Source: Methylobacterium sp. CB376 (GTDB lineage Bacteria > Pseudomonadota > Alphaproteobacteria > Rhizobiales > Beijerinckiaceae). Taken from it: a stretch of 64,000 bases of DNA. Position numbers and translations under genes: made by a program. The stretch is taken from positions 4,911,001 to 4,975,000 of the forward strand of contig NZ_CP121648.1 of assembly GCF_029714205.1 (NCBI RefSeq), written 5' to 3'. Under the pieces are notes generated by a model. That model searched no databases. It saw only the letters and a list, made by a program, of their open reading frames with translations, and had not been told where the DNA came from. Shown one piece after another: positions 56,296-64,000 of the stretch (position 1 is its first letter; every line of letters begins with the position of its first letter).

Positions 56296-57072
56296 GTGAG
56301 CGGCAGCGCGCCGAGGCTGGATCGGGCGCCCCTGCGCGTCTGGGTCGCGCGGCCGCTCCCGGCCGGTGCGCGCACGGCCGCGCGGGTGGCCGCGCTCGGC
56401 CACGCGCCGCTCCTCGCTCCGGTCCTCGACCTCGCGCCGAGCCACGTCCCGCCGCCGGACGGGCGCTTCGACGCCCTGATCCTCACCAGCGCCAACGCGG
56501 CGCCGGCCCTCGGCCCGGCCGGGCTGACCGGCCTTCCGGCCTTCTGCGTCGGCGCCCGCACGGCCGAGGCCGCCCGGGCGGCGGGCCTGCGCGAGATCCG
56601 CGAGGCCGGGGGCGACGCGGCCTCCCTGGTGGGCCTGATCACCGGATCCCTGCCGCCCGGCGCCGCCCTGCTCCACGCGGCCGGCCGGGAGCGCAAGCCC
56701 GAGCCCGCCGCGAGCCTCGCGGCGGCCGGCTTCCCGGTCACGACCTGGATCGCCTACGCGGCCCGGCCGCTGCCGCAGCTGCCCGATCCGGTCGCCGCGG
56801 CCCTCGCCGAGGCGCGCCTCGACGCGGCCCTGCACTATTCCCGCCGCAGCGCCGCCGCGGCTCTGGGCCTCGCCCGCGCGGCGGGGTGCGAGGCCGGCTT
56901 CGCCCGGCTGGCGCATCTGTGCCTCTCGGAGGATTGCGCCGCGCCCCTGGTCGCCGCCGGGATCCTGTCCCATCTGGTCGCGGCAATGCCGACGGAGGAC
57001 GCACTCCTCTCCGGCCTAACCCCTTTTCCGTCCGCGCAAGCAGGCTCGCGCCTGGGCCGTGACCGATGCTAA
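56296..57072 (+). CDS. hemD: Uroporphyrinogen-III synthase
   Basis: 258 residues from GTG 56296, which has GGGAGGCGAC upstream; a longer frame from 56266 is possible. The sequence is divergent, as usual for HemD, but [33 protein letters not shown] and [15 protein letters not shown], then [11 protein letters not shown] fit the two-lobed fold. It closes hydroxymethylbilane to uroporphyrinogen III in heme and cobalamin synthesis. The context (divergent tsaD, downstream mitofilin-like gene and hemY) supports the call; hemC is not adjacent. Confidence 0.88.
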   Translation: MSGSAPRLDRAPLRVWVARPLPAGARTAARVAALGHAPLLAPVLDLAPSHVPPPDGRFDALILTSANAAPALGPAGLTGLPAFCVGARTAEAARAAGLREIREAGGDAASLVGLITGSLPPGAALLHAAGRERKPEPAASLAAAGFPVTTWIAYAARPLPQLPDPVAAALAEARLDAALHYSRRSAAAALGLARAAGCEAGFARLAHLCLSEDCAAPLVAAGILSHLVAAMPTEDALLSGLTPFPSAQAGSRLGRDRC

Positions 57073-57190
57073 GGACGGCGCAACAGAGCGGCCGCGTTCC
57101 GCGCGGGCCCGGTCCGGTCCCGTCTCGGCGGGCCGGACCCAGCCGACGGGCGTCCCTGCGCGCCCCGCTCAGAGGTGAGGATCTTCGGCC

Positions 57191-59290
57191 GTGACCCCAT
57201 CCGACAAGGACCCCCAGGATTCCCGCAACCGGCCGGGCGGACGCGGCCCCAACCCGGCGGACGGCCCGATCATCGACCTGAAGGCCACCCGCGTGAGCGA
57301 GACGCCCGCCAAGGGAGCGACCGGCCCGGCGGGGGCCAAGCCCGCCGATCCGCCGAAGCCCGCCGATCCGCCGAGGCCCGGCGAGCCGCCGAAACCCGCT
57401 GCCGGCGCGGCGCCGAAGCCCGGCCCGACGCCGAGCGCCGCGGCCCCCGGCAAGCCGGCAGCGCCGCCCGAACCGCCCAGACCCGCCGAGCCGCCGAAGC
57501 CCGGCCCGGCCGCGACCTCCGTTCCGGCCTCGAACCCGGGCGGTCCGAGGCCGCCGGGCGCCGCCGGCGCGACCGGCCCGGGCGCGTCGCCCGCGTCGCC
57601 CACGCCCGCATCGCCGACGGGCGCGTCGCCCACAGGGGCGGCTCTCGCCGGCGCCAAGCCCGCCGTGCCGCCGGGCAGCACCGGACCCGCGGCGGCCGCC
57701 GCGAAGCCGGGGCCGACCGGCCCCGCGGGCGCTGCCGGCTCCACCGTGCCCAAGACTGGACCGGGCCCATCGACTGGACCGGGCTCATCGACTGGACCGG
57801 GCACGTCGCCCCTCGGCGTCAAGCCCGAGGCCGCCGCTGCGGCCAAGCCCGATCCCGTCAAGGCGGAGCCGCCGCGCGGCGCGACCGGCCCGATCGGCGC
57901 CACGGGCGCGGCCGCCTCCGGCCCGGCCGGGCCGCGCGCGGGCGCGACCCCGGCGGTGAGCCCGGCGCCGGCGCGCTCGGGCGGCGCCGGGTTCGGCTCC
58001 GTGCTGGCCGCCTCGCTCCTCGGCGGCGTGATCGGCGCGGGCCTCCTCTACGGCGTCCAGACCTACGGCCCGGCCTACGGCCTGCTGCCGAAATCCGCCG
58101 AGACCGCGCCCAATCTCGATCAGCGCCTCGCCGACCTCGCACCCCGCGACAGCGTTCAGGCCCTCGACCGGCGGCTCGCCGCGGCGGAGGCGGCCCTGCG
58201 CCCGCTGCCGGACGCGGTGCGCGGCGCCGAGGCGGCCGCCAAATCCGCCGCGGACCGGGCCGCGGAGGCCCTGAAGGAGGCCCAGTCGGGCCGTCCGGCG
58301 GCGGCCGAGACCTCCCCGTCGTCCGCCGCGGGGGCGCCGGCTCCCGCCGCGGCGCCGGACGCGTCCGGCGAGCCGCTGCAGGCGCGCCTCGACGCCCTCG
58401 ACAAGCGTCTCGGCGACCTCCAGGGGCGGGTCGGCGATCCCGAGCTGCGCCAGAAGGTCGACGGCCTCGCCCAGGCGGTCCAGACCCTGCAGGGCCAGGC
58501 CGATACGGGCGAGCTGCGCACCCGGCTCGACGGGCTCGATTCGGGGCTGAAGGGCCTGCAGGCGGAGCTCGGCCAGCGGGTCGCGGCCGATCAGGAGGCC
58601 GACAAGGCCCTGGGCGGGCGGCTCGACGCGCTCCAGCAGGCCTTCGAGTCCCGCGGCAAGGCGCAGGAGCAGCGCCTCGCGGACCTCGCCCGCGACCTCG
58701 CCGGGCGGGCGGATGCGGGGGCGCTGCAGGCGGGCCTGCGCGCGGTCGCGGCCGACCGGATCGCGGCGGCGCTCGCCAACGGCACGCCCTACGCGGATGC
58801 CCTGGCGGCGCTCAAGCAGCTCGGCCCGGAGGACGGCCCGCCGCTCGGCCCGCTCGAGCCCTTCGCGGCCAAGGGCGCCCCCACGGCCGCCGCCCTGGCC
58901 CAGGAATTCCGGCCGATCGGCGGCCGCATCGTGGCGGCGGTGAAGGCCGCCCGGCAGCGCGAGGTGGCGGAGCGCGGCAGCTTCACCGACCGGCTCGCCA
59001 GCATGGCGGGCTCGATCGTCACGGTGCGCAAGTCGGACGGGGCCGCGCAGGGCGGCGCGCCGGCCCAGCCGGCCGGCGATGCCACGGAGGGCGCGGTCGC
59101 GAAGGTGCAGGACGCCCTCGACCGCGGCGCCATTCCGGAGGCGGCCGCGGCCTTCGACGCGATGCCCGAGGCCGCGCGCAAGGAGGCCGCCTCCTTCGGC
59201 GCGACGCTGAAGGCGCGGGCGGCGGCGGGCGAGGCCTCCCGCGCCCGGCTCGCGGCCGCGTTCGGTGCCCTGTCGGGTGCCGCGCGCTGA
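57191..59290 (+). CDS. COG4223 mitofilin/Mic60-like inner-membrane protein
   Basis: 699 residues from GTG 57191. Residues 1-265 are a Pro/Ala/Gly-rich low-complexity domain with collagen-like GATGPIGATG and SPTGASPTGA repeats. One membrane segment follows (about 268-288, VLAASLLGGVIGAGLLYGV), then a long coiled coil (about 310-510) in the periplasm and the conserved C-terminal domain (RIAAALANGTPYADALAALK, about 520 onwards). Alphaproteobacterial homologues of mitochondrial Mic60 occupy exactly this hem-cluster position. They are thought to shape the inner membrane and contact the envelope. Confidence 0.88.
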   Translation: MTPSDKDPQDSRNRPGGRGPNPADGPIIDLKATRVSETPAKGATGPAGAKPADPPKPADPPRPGEPPKPAAGAAPKPGPTPSAAAPGKPAAPPEPPRPAEPPKPGPAATSVPASNPGGPRPPGAAGATGPGASPASPTPASPTGASPTGAALAGAKPAVPPGSTGPAAAAAKPGPTGPAGAAGSTVPKTGPGPSTGPGSSTGPGTSPLGVKPEAAAAAKPDPVKAEPPRGATGPIGATGAAASGPAGPRAGATPAVSPAPARSGGAGFGSVLAASLLGGVIGAGLLYGVQTYGPAYGLLPKSAETAPNLDQRLADLAPRDSVQALDRRLAAAEAALRPLPDAVRGAEAAAKSAADRAAEALKEAQSGRPAAAETSPSSAAGAPAPAAAPDASGEPLQARLDALDKRLGDLQGRVGDPELRQKVDGLAQAVQTLQGQADTGELRTRLDGLDSGLKGLQAELGQRVAADQEADKALGGRLDALQQAFESRGKAQEQRLADLARDLAGRADAGALQAGLRAVAADRIAAALANGTPYADALAALKQLGPEDGPPLGPLEPFAAKGAPTAAALAQEFRPIGGRIVAAVKAARQREVAERGSFTDRLASMAGSIVTVRKSDGAAQGGAPAQPAGDATEGAVAKVQDALDRGAIPEAAAAFDAMPEAARKEAASFGATLKARAAAGEASRARLAAAFGALSGAAR

Positions 59291-59460
59291 GCGCGGCGCC
59301 CGCCCGGGGCTCCCCGCTCCGTCCAACGACCGGCTTGCCGTCTCGGCGCGCATCGGTGCGGATCCCACAGCCGGAGCCCGCCGCGCGCGCCCACCACCCA
59401 GATCCAGGGGCGCCCGCCCCCGCCGCGTGACCGTCGCGGACCTGAGGAGTTGAAGAACCG

Positions 59461-61047
59461 ATGTGGCGCGCACTCGCCTTCCTGGCCCTTCTGGCCCTCG
59501 CCGCCTACGGGGCGGTCTGGCTCGCCGACCATCCCGGCGTCGTGTCCGTGTCGTGGGGCGGCGTCGACGTGGCGACGAGCCTGAACGCGGCCCTCGTCGG
59601 CGTGCTGGTCCTGGCGGTGGTGCTCGGCTTCCTGTGGAGCCTCGCCCGCGGGGTCCTGCGCCTGCCGCGGCGGATGCGCGCGAGCAGCCACGAGCGGCGC
59701 CGCACCCGCGGCTTCGAGGCGCTGTCGCGCGGCATGGTGGCGGTGGGCTCCGGCGATCCGGCCGCGGCGCGGCGGCACGCGGGCGAGGCGGAGCGGCTCC
59801 TCGGCAGCGAGCCCCTGGCCCTGCTCCTCACCGCTCAGGCGGCGCAGATCTCGGGCGACCGGGCCGGGGCCGAGCGGGCCTTCCGGCGCATGACCGAGGC
59901 CTCCGAGACGCGGGTGCTCGGGCTGCGCGGCCTCTTCGTCGAGGCGCGCCGGCAGGGCGACGAGGCCACCGCGCGAGCCTACGCGGCCGAGGCGTCGCGC
60001 CTCGCCCCGGGCGTGTCCTGGGCCAACGAGGCGGTGATGGAGGCGCAATGCGCCGACCGGGACTGGGCGGGCGCCCTGGAGACGGTGTCGCGCCGCGCCG
60101 CCCTCGGCCTCGCCGACAAGGCGGCGTCGCGCCGCCAGCGGGCGGTGCTGCTGACGGCGAGCGCCCAGGAGCTGGAGGCGGGCGATCCGGAGCGGGCCCT
60201 GGCGCAGGCGCGCGAGGCGGTGCGTCTCGCGCCCGACCTCGTGCCGGCCGCGGTGGTGGCCGGGCGCCTGCTGTCGCGCCGGGCCGAGCTCAAGAAGGCG
60301 GCCCGGGTGATCGAGGCCGCCTGGAAGGCCGGCCCGCACCCGGACCTCGCCCGGGTCTATCTCGACCTGCGGCCCGGCGATTCGAGCCGCGACCGCCTCG
60401 CCCGCGCCGAGACCCTGGCCCGGCTCTCCTCCTGGCACCCCGAGGCGCGCTTCGCCATCGCGCGGGCGGCCCTGGAGGCGCGGGAATTCGGGCGCGCCCG
60501 CGACGTGCTGCAGCCCCTGCTCGCCGAGTCGCCGACGCAGCGCGCCTACCTGCTGATGGCGGAGATCGAGGAGACCGAGCACGGCCGCGGCAGCGGCCGG
60601 GCCCGCGAGTGGCTGTCCCGGGCGGCGCACGCGCCGCGCGACCCGGCCTGGTGCGCGGACGGGATCGTCTCGGACCGCTGGGCGCCGATCTCGCCGGTCA
60701 GCGGGCGGCTCGACGCCTTCGTGTGGCAGACCCCGCCGGAGCTTCTCGCCGGCCGGAGCCAGGACCTTCCGCTCCCGGACGAGGAGCCGGCCCCCGCTGC
60801 CGGCCCGCTGCCGGCGCCCGCCCCCGAGGCGACGGCGCCGAGGCCGGTGCGTGAGGAGGCGCCCCGTCCGGCCCCGGCCGCGGCGGCCCCGCCCGTGGCG
60901 GCACAGGCCGCGCCGACACCGGCCGGGAACGGGCTCGACACCTCGGCCCCGCCCTTCGCGGCCACCGCGACCCCGGTGGTGTTCCCGCCGCCCAAGCCCA
61001 AGGAGGACGACGCCCCGTTCCTCGAGCGGCCGCGGCGGGTCGTGTGA
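59461..61047 (+). CDS. HemY-like tetratricopeptide membrane protein
   Basis: 528 residues with CTGAGGAGTTGAAG before the ATG. Two N-terminal membrane segments (about 2-20 and 43-63) precede a TPR region (about 85-390) with repeats such as EALSRGMVAVGSGDPAAARR. The C-terminal 120 residues are Pro/Ala-rich and disordered. The name HemY is historical: the family lies with hem genes in proteobacteria, but its role in heme synthesis is not defined. The TGA stop is also the first bases of palindromic repeat copy E. Confidence 0.88.
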   Translation: MWRALAFLALLALAAYGAVWLADHPGVVSVSWGGVDVATSLNAALVGVLVLAVVLGFLWSLARGVLRLPRRMRASSHERRRTRGFEALSRGMVAVGSGDPAAARRHAGEAERLLGSEPLALLLTAQAAQISGDRAGAERAFRRMTEASETRVLGLRGLFVEARRQGDEATARAYAAEASRLAPGVSWANEAVMEAQCADRDWAGALETVSRRAALGLADKAASRRQRAVLLTASAQELEAGDPERALAQAREAVRLAPDLVPAAVVAGRLLSRRAELKKAARVIEAAWKAGPHPDLARVYLDLRPGDSSRDRLARAETLARLSSWHPEARFAIARAALEAREFGRARDVLQPLLAESPTQRAYLLMAEIEETEHGRGSGRAREWLSRAAHAPRDPAWCADGIVSDRWAPISPVSGRLDAFVWQTPPELLAGRSQDLPLPDEEPAPAAGPLPAPAPEATAPRPVREEAPRPAPAAAAPPVAAQAAPTPAGNGLDTSAPPFAATATPVVFPPPKPKEDDAPFLERPRRVV

Positions 61048-61150
61048 TCCGGGATCCGGTTGATCCAGGCGGATCGCGGATCACGCGCCCGCGCGGCGCC
61101 TGAGCGAAGCCCAAATCCGCCATCCCGAAGGGATCAAGCGGATTTGGTAC
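61045..61150. repeat. Modular palindromic repeat, copy E
   Basis: It starts in the hemY-like stop codon (TGATCCGGGATCCGG), then the core GCCCGCGCGGCGCCTGAGCG, then a new right-hand module: CCAAATCCGC (61111-61120) pairing with GCGGATTTGG (61138-61147). It lies between the convergent hemY-like gene and the small hypothetical gene at 61298. It shows that the modules around the core are exchangeable. Confidence 0.82.
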
Positions 61151-61297
61151 CTGGCGTGCCGGGGAGGGGCGGGGATCGGAGCGCCGTCCGGACCGGTGCC
61201 GGCCGACCCTCCCCTGTGTCCCCGCATCGCGTTCGGCGCAGGCTCCCTCGTCCGGGAGAAGGGGGGCGCGGCGCTGCCCCGCCCCCTCGACCCCGGC

Positions 61298-61582
61298 TCA
61301 ATGCGTCCAGCGGGTCGCGAACCGGGCGAGGTCCGCCGCGTCCGCGAAGGAGACCACCTCCAGGTCGCGCGTCTCCTCCGGCCAGCCCGGGAACAGCGCG
61401 TAGGTCACGCTGCGCCGCCACAGCCGGGCGCTCGGCGCCTCGGTGGACGCCCAGACCTGCACCTCCTCGGCCAGCGCGTCGGGCGTGTCCGGCGCGATCA
61501 GCCCCGAATAGGGGCGCAGCACCACGAAGTACTCCCCGAGGTCCGGGTGCTGCTCCTTCACGATCTTGACGATGTCGATCAT
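61298..61582 (-). CDS. Small hypothetical protein in operon with EthD-like gene
   Basis: 94 residues, start MIDIVKIVKEQHPDLGEYFV. No domain was recognised; composition is mixed alpha/beta (YFVVLRPYSGLIAPDTPDAL, RDLEVVSFADAADLARFATR). It lies 10 bp downstream of the EthD-like gene and is surely co-transcribed. Length and position suggest a small soluble partner. Confidence 0.65.
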   Translation of the reverse strand: MIDIVKIVKEQHPDLGEYFVVLRPYSGLIAPDTPDALAEEVQVWASTEAPSARLWRRSVTYALFPGWPEETRDLEVVSFADAADLARFATRWTH

Positions 61583-61592
61583 GCGGCGCCGC

Positions 61593-61910
61593 TCACCAGG
61601 CCTGCGGCTCGTTGATCTGCACCTGCGCCTGGGCCTGCGTGAAGTTCGGGATGTCGGCGAAGATCTCCTTGCCGTGGGCCGCCACCGCCTTCTGGAAATC
61701 CTCCAGGGAGCGGAAGCTGAGGAGCGCCATGATCTGGAAGGGCGGCGGGCTGCCGTCCGGCGTGGCGGCGCCCTTCACCACCTCGGCCTTCTCCAGACCC
61801 ATCCCGGACCAGCGCTCGCGCACCAGCGGCATGTGGCGCGACAGGTAGTAGTCGAGGTCGAAGGAGGCGGGCGAAGCCCCGCCCGGATACATCACGCTCA
61901 CCAGGATCAT
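61593..61910 (-). CDS. EthD family protein
   Basis: 105 residues from MILVSVMYPGGASPASFDLD, with GGAGAG upstream. The EthD signature is clear: FDLDYYLSRHMPLVRERW (about 17-34) and MALLSFRSLEDFQKAVAAHG near residue 70. EthD-type proteins are small dimeric ferredoxin-like-fold proteins linked to degradation pathways; the exact activity is unknown. It is first in a two-gene unit. Confidence 0.9.
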   Translation of the reverse strand: MILVSVMYPGGASPASFDLDYYLSRHMPLVRERWSGMGLEKAEVVKGAATPDGSPPPFQIMALLSFRSLEDFQKAVAAHGKEIFADIPNFTQAQAQVQINEPQAW

Positions 61911-62019
61911 CGCTGCGCTCTCCTCCCGGCCTCGGGCGAGCCCCCGGGTCGCGCGCGCCCCGTCGGGGCGACCGGGCCCGTGCCACCGAAGCACCGATGC
62001 CCGGCCGGCGCAACCGGCC

Positions 62020-63342
62020 TCAATGCAGCTTGACCCGCGGCACCGTGTGCCGGGTCAGCGCGCGGGCCGCCGTGTCGAGGGAGACCTTCCAGGTCCCGTG
62101 CAGCGCCTTCTGATGCATCTTGTAGAGCGACTGGTACATCAGCCGCGCGAACAGGCCGGCGATGAAGACGTTGCGGCCGCGGATGAAGCCCATCAGGTTG
62201 CCGACCGTGGTGTACTCGCCGAGCGAGACGAGGGAGCCGAAATCGCGGTAGCGGAACGGGGCGAGGGGCCGTCCCGCCAGCCGGTTCGGCATCTGGCGCA
62301 GCAGGTGGCTCGCCTGCTGGTGGGCGGCCTGGGCGCGGGGCGGGATCGGCCGCTGGGTGGCCGGATCGATCAGGTAGGCGCAGTCGCCGAGGGCGAAGAC
62401 GTTCTCGTCCCGGGTGGTCTGCAGGCTCGGCAGCACGACGAGCTGGTTGTTGCGGGTGGTCTCGAGCCCGCCGAGGTCGCGCAGCACCTCGGGCGCCCGC
62501 ACGCCGGCGGCCCAGACCACGAGTTCCGACGCGATGAAGCTGCCGTCGGCGAGCTGCACGCCGTCCGCCCGCACCTCGGTGACCCGGGCGCCGGTGCGCA
62601 CCTCGACGCCGATCCCGGCGAGCAGGGCCATCACGTCCCGCGACAGCCGCTCGGGCACGGCCGGGAGGATCCGGTCGGCCGCCTCGATCAGGGTGAGCTT
62701 CAGGTCCTTGTCCGGGTCGATGCGGTCGAGGCCGGTCGCGGCCACCTGGCGGGTGGTGCGGTGGAGTTCCGCCACGAGTTCGGTGCCGGTCGCGCCGGCC
62801 CCGATCACCGCCACGTGGAGCTGGCCCGCGCGCACCGGCGCGTCCTGGGCGTGGGCGCGGATCATCGCGTTGATGAGGCGGCGGTGGAAGCGCTGCGCCT
62901 GATCCGGCGTGTCGAGGGCGATGGCGTGCTCCTTCACCCCGGGCGTGCCGAAATCGTTGCTCGCGCTGCCGACCGCGATCACCAGCGTGTCGTAGGGGAT
63001 GTCCCGCTCGGGCGTGACCTCGCGGCCCTCGGCGTCGTGGCTCGCCGCGAGCCGCACGACCCGGCGCTCGCGGTCGAGCCCGACCATCTCGCCGATCCGG
63101 TAGCGGAAATGGTGGGCATGGGCGTGGTGCAGGTAATCGACGGCGTGGTGGCCCACATCCATGCTGCCGGCCGCGACCTCGTGCAGGAGCGGCTTCCAGA
63201 TATGGGTGCGCGAGCGGTCGACCAGCGTCACCTCCGCCTGCTTGCGCCGGCCGTACCTGTCGCCGAGCTTGGTCGCGAGCTGCAGCCCCGCCGCGCCGCC
63301 GCCCACGATGACGATCCTGTGCCGTTCCGCCTCGCCGCTCAC
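62020..63342 (-). CDS. NADH dehydrogenase type II-like FAD oxidoreductase
   Basis: 440 residues from GTG 63342 (GGGAGGG upstream). The FAD-binding motif IVIVGGGAAGLQLATKLGDR is at the N-terminus, the NAD-binding VAVIGAGATGTELVAELHR near residue 175, and the FAD motif NVFALGDCAYLIDP near 315. IWKPLLHEVAAGSMDVG and a C-terminal amphipathic region (GFIRGRNVFIAGLFARLMYQ) are typical of NDH-2, which transfers electrons from NADH to quinone at the inner membrane without proton pumping. Confidence 0.9.
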   Translation of the reverse strand: MSGEAERHRIVIVGGGAAGLQLATKLGDRYGRRKQAEVTLVDRSRTHIWKPLLHEVAAGSMDVGHHAVDYLHHAHAHHFRYRIGEMVGLDRERRVVRLAASHDAEGREVTPERDIPYDTLVIAVGSASNDFGTPGVKEHAIALDTPDQAQRFHRRLINAMIRAHAQDAPVRAGQLHVAVIGAGATGTELVAELHRTTRQVAATGLDRIDPDKDLKLTLIEAADRILPAVPERLSRDVMALLAGIGVEVRTGARVTEVRADGVQLADGSFIASELVVWAAGVRAPEVLRDLGGLETTRNNQLVVLPSLQTTRDENVFALGDCAYLIDPATQRPIPPRAQAAHQQASHLLRQMPNRLAGRPLAPFRYRDFGSLVSLGEYTTVGNLMGFIRGRNVFIAGLFARLMYQSLYKMHQKALHGTWKVSLDTAARALTRHTVPRVKLH

Positions 63343-63476
63343 CCTGGCCCTCCCCTCGGCGCCGCGCCCCGGGGAGGATCCCACGCCGGGGCGCCTTTCG
63401 CCATACCGGGGCCACCACCCCGCGCGGCGTCCGAAGGTGGGGAAGGGCGGCCGGGACGGGAAGGCGTACGAATGTC

Positions 63477-64000
63477 CTACGCGGCCGCGCCGGCCCGGAA
63501 GACGAGGCAGAGATTGTTCGCCGGCATGGCGACGCGCTCGGCGAGGGCGAGGCCCTGCCCCCGGGCGGCCCGCGCCACGGCGCCGAGGTCGCGCAGGCCC
63601 CAGGCGGGATTGCGCGCCCGCAGATCCGCGTCGAAGGCGAGGTTGCTCGGGGCGGTGGGCGTGTCCTCGACCATGAAGGGCCCGTAGAGCACGAGCGGCG
63701 CGCCCGGCGGCAGCAGGCGGCCGGCCCCCCGCATCAGCCCCTCGGTCGCGGGCCAGGGCGCGATGTGGATCATGTTGATGGCCAGGACCGCGTCGGCCCG
63801 CGCCAGCGGCCAGGTCTCCGCCGCGGCGTCGAGGGCGAGGGGCGGGCGCAGGTTGGGCAGCGCGGCCGCCCGGGCGTGGGCCGCGATGCTGCGCAGGGCC
63901 GCCGGCTCCCGGTCCGAGGGTTGGAAGGCGAGCCCCGGCAGCGCCCGCGCGAAGTGCGCGGCGTGCTCGCCCGAGCCGCTCGCGACTTCGAGGACGAGGC
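63477..64000 (-). CDS. DUF938 class I methyltransferase, 5' end outside window
   Basis: The frame stays open to the right edge, so the N-terminus is missing; 173 residues are visible. The visible part begins with [20 protein letters not shown], the SAM-binding motif I of DUF938 proteins, then [18 protein letters not shown] and [20 protein letters not shown], also diagnostic. The end [11 protein letters not shown] fits the family. The substrate is unknown. Confidence 0.88.
   Translation of the reverse strand, partial: LVLEVASGSGEHAAHFARALPGLAFQPSDREPAALRSIAAHARAAALPNLRPPLALDAAAETWPLARADAVLAINMIHIAPWPATEGLMRGAGRLLPPGAPLVLYGPFMVEDTPTAPSNLAFDADLRARNPAWGLRDLGAVARAARGQGLALAERVAMPANNLCLVFRAGAAA

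Overview
This is a window of very GC-rich chromosome (clearly above 70% G+C by eye, with G/C at nearly every third codon position) from an alphaproteobacterium, most likely a Methylobacterium-type member of the Hyphomicrobiales. The clues are an EcfG-type general stress sigma factor, an imuA-imuB-dnaE2 cassette behind a GTTC-N7-GTTC SOS box, a hemD / mitofilin-like / hemY cluster, two PilZ proteins, and many ATGA- or GTGA-type coupled starts. The genus is inferred from gene content and memory, not from a search. No rRNA, tRNA, CRISPR array, insertion sequence or prophage was recognised.

Layout. 1-4.1 kb: end of an operon of membrane proteins (DUF4159 protein and a VWA-like protein). 4.2-11 kb: a GNAT enzyme, a repeat-filled gap, a polar amino acid ABC importer (binding protein, two permeases, ATPase) and, convergent to it, metN-metI-metQ. 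11.2-15.7 kb: DHH phosphoesterase, diguanylate cyclase, Zn alcohol dehydrogenase and a repeat-tailed membrane protein. 15.7-21.2 kb: dnaE2-imuB-imuA mutagenesis cassette. 21.4-23.3 kb: sulfotransferase-like protein, a sigma factor whose N-terminus looks like its own anti-sigma factor NepR, and a CsbD stress protein with a matching EcfG-type promoter. 23.3-28.4 kb: RND efflux pump and adaptor, and a small exported protein. 28.5-33.1 kb: a BKACE / hydroxyacyl-CoA (carnitine-type) dehydrogenase pair divergent from an SsuABC/TauABC-like importer. 33.3-38.5 kb: uvrB, LysR regulator, DoxX, VOC protein, DUF3297 protein. 38.7-41.4 kb: unknown small genes and a lytic transglycosylase. 41.6-46.6 kb: yejF, deoB, cytochrome P450, TetR regulator. 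46.6-48.4 kb: a patch with a decayed hydrolase-like tail, a strong terminator and argC, apparently inserted next to a run-on acyltransferase gene. 48.2-55 kb: acyltransferase, rnd, two PilZ paralogues around trmD, cupin, gpsA. 54.2-61 kb: GNAT fusion, tsaD, then divergently hemD, mitofilin-like gene, hemY. 61.3-64 kb: small hypothetical protein, EthD protein, NADH dehydrogenase-like flavoprotein, and a methyltransferase cut by the window end.

Non-coding structure is unusually rich. Five copies of a modular palindromic repeat sit at gene ends, and in four of them the repeat edge TGATCC itself supplies a neighbouring gene's stop codon. Other arrays are a 13-bp higher-order tandem array before the amino acid importer, a 23-bp-period triplet in the tsaD/hemD divergent promoter, a duplicated palindrome between uvrB and the LysR gene, and 18-, 19- and 21-bp tandem repeats elsewhere.
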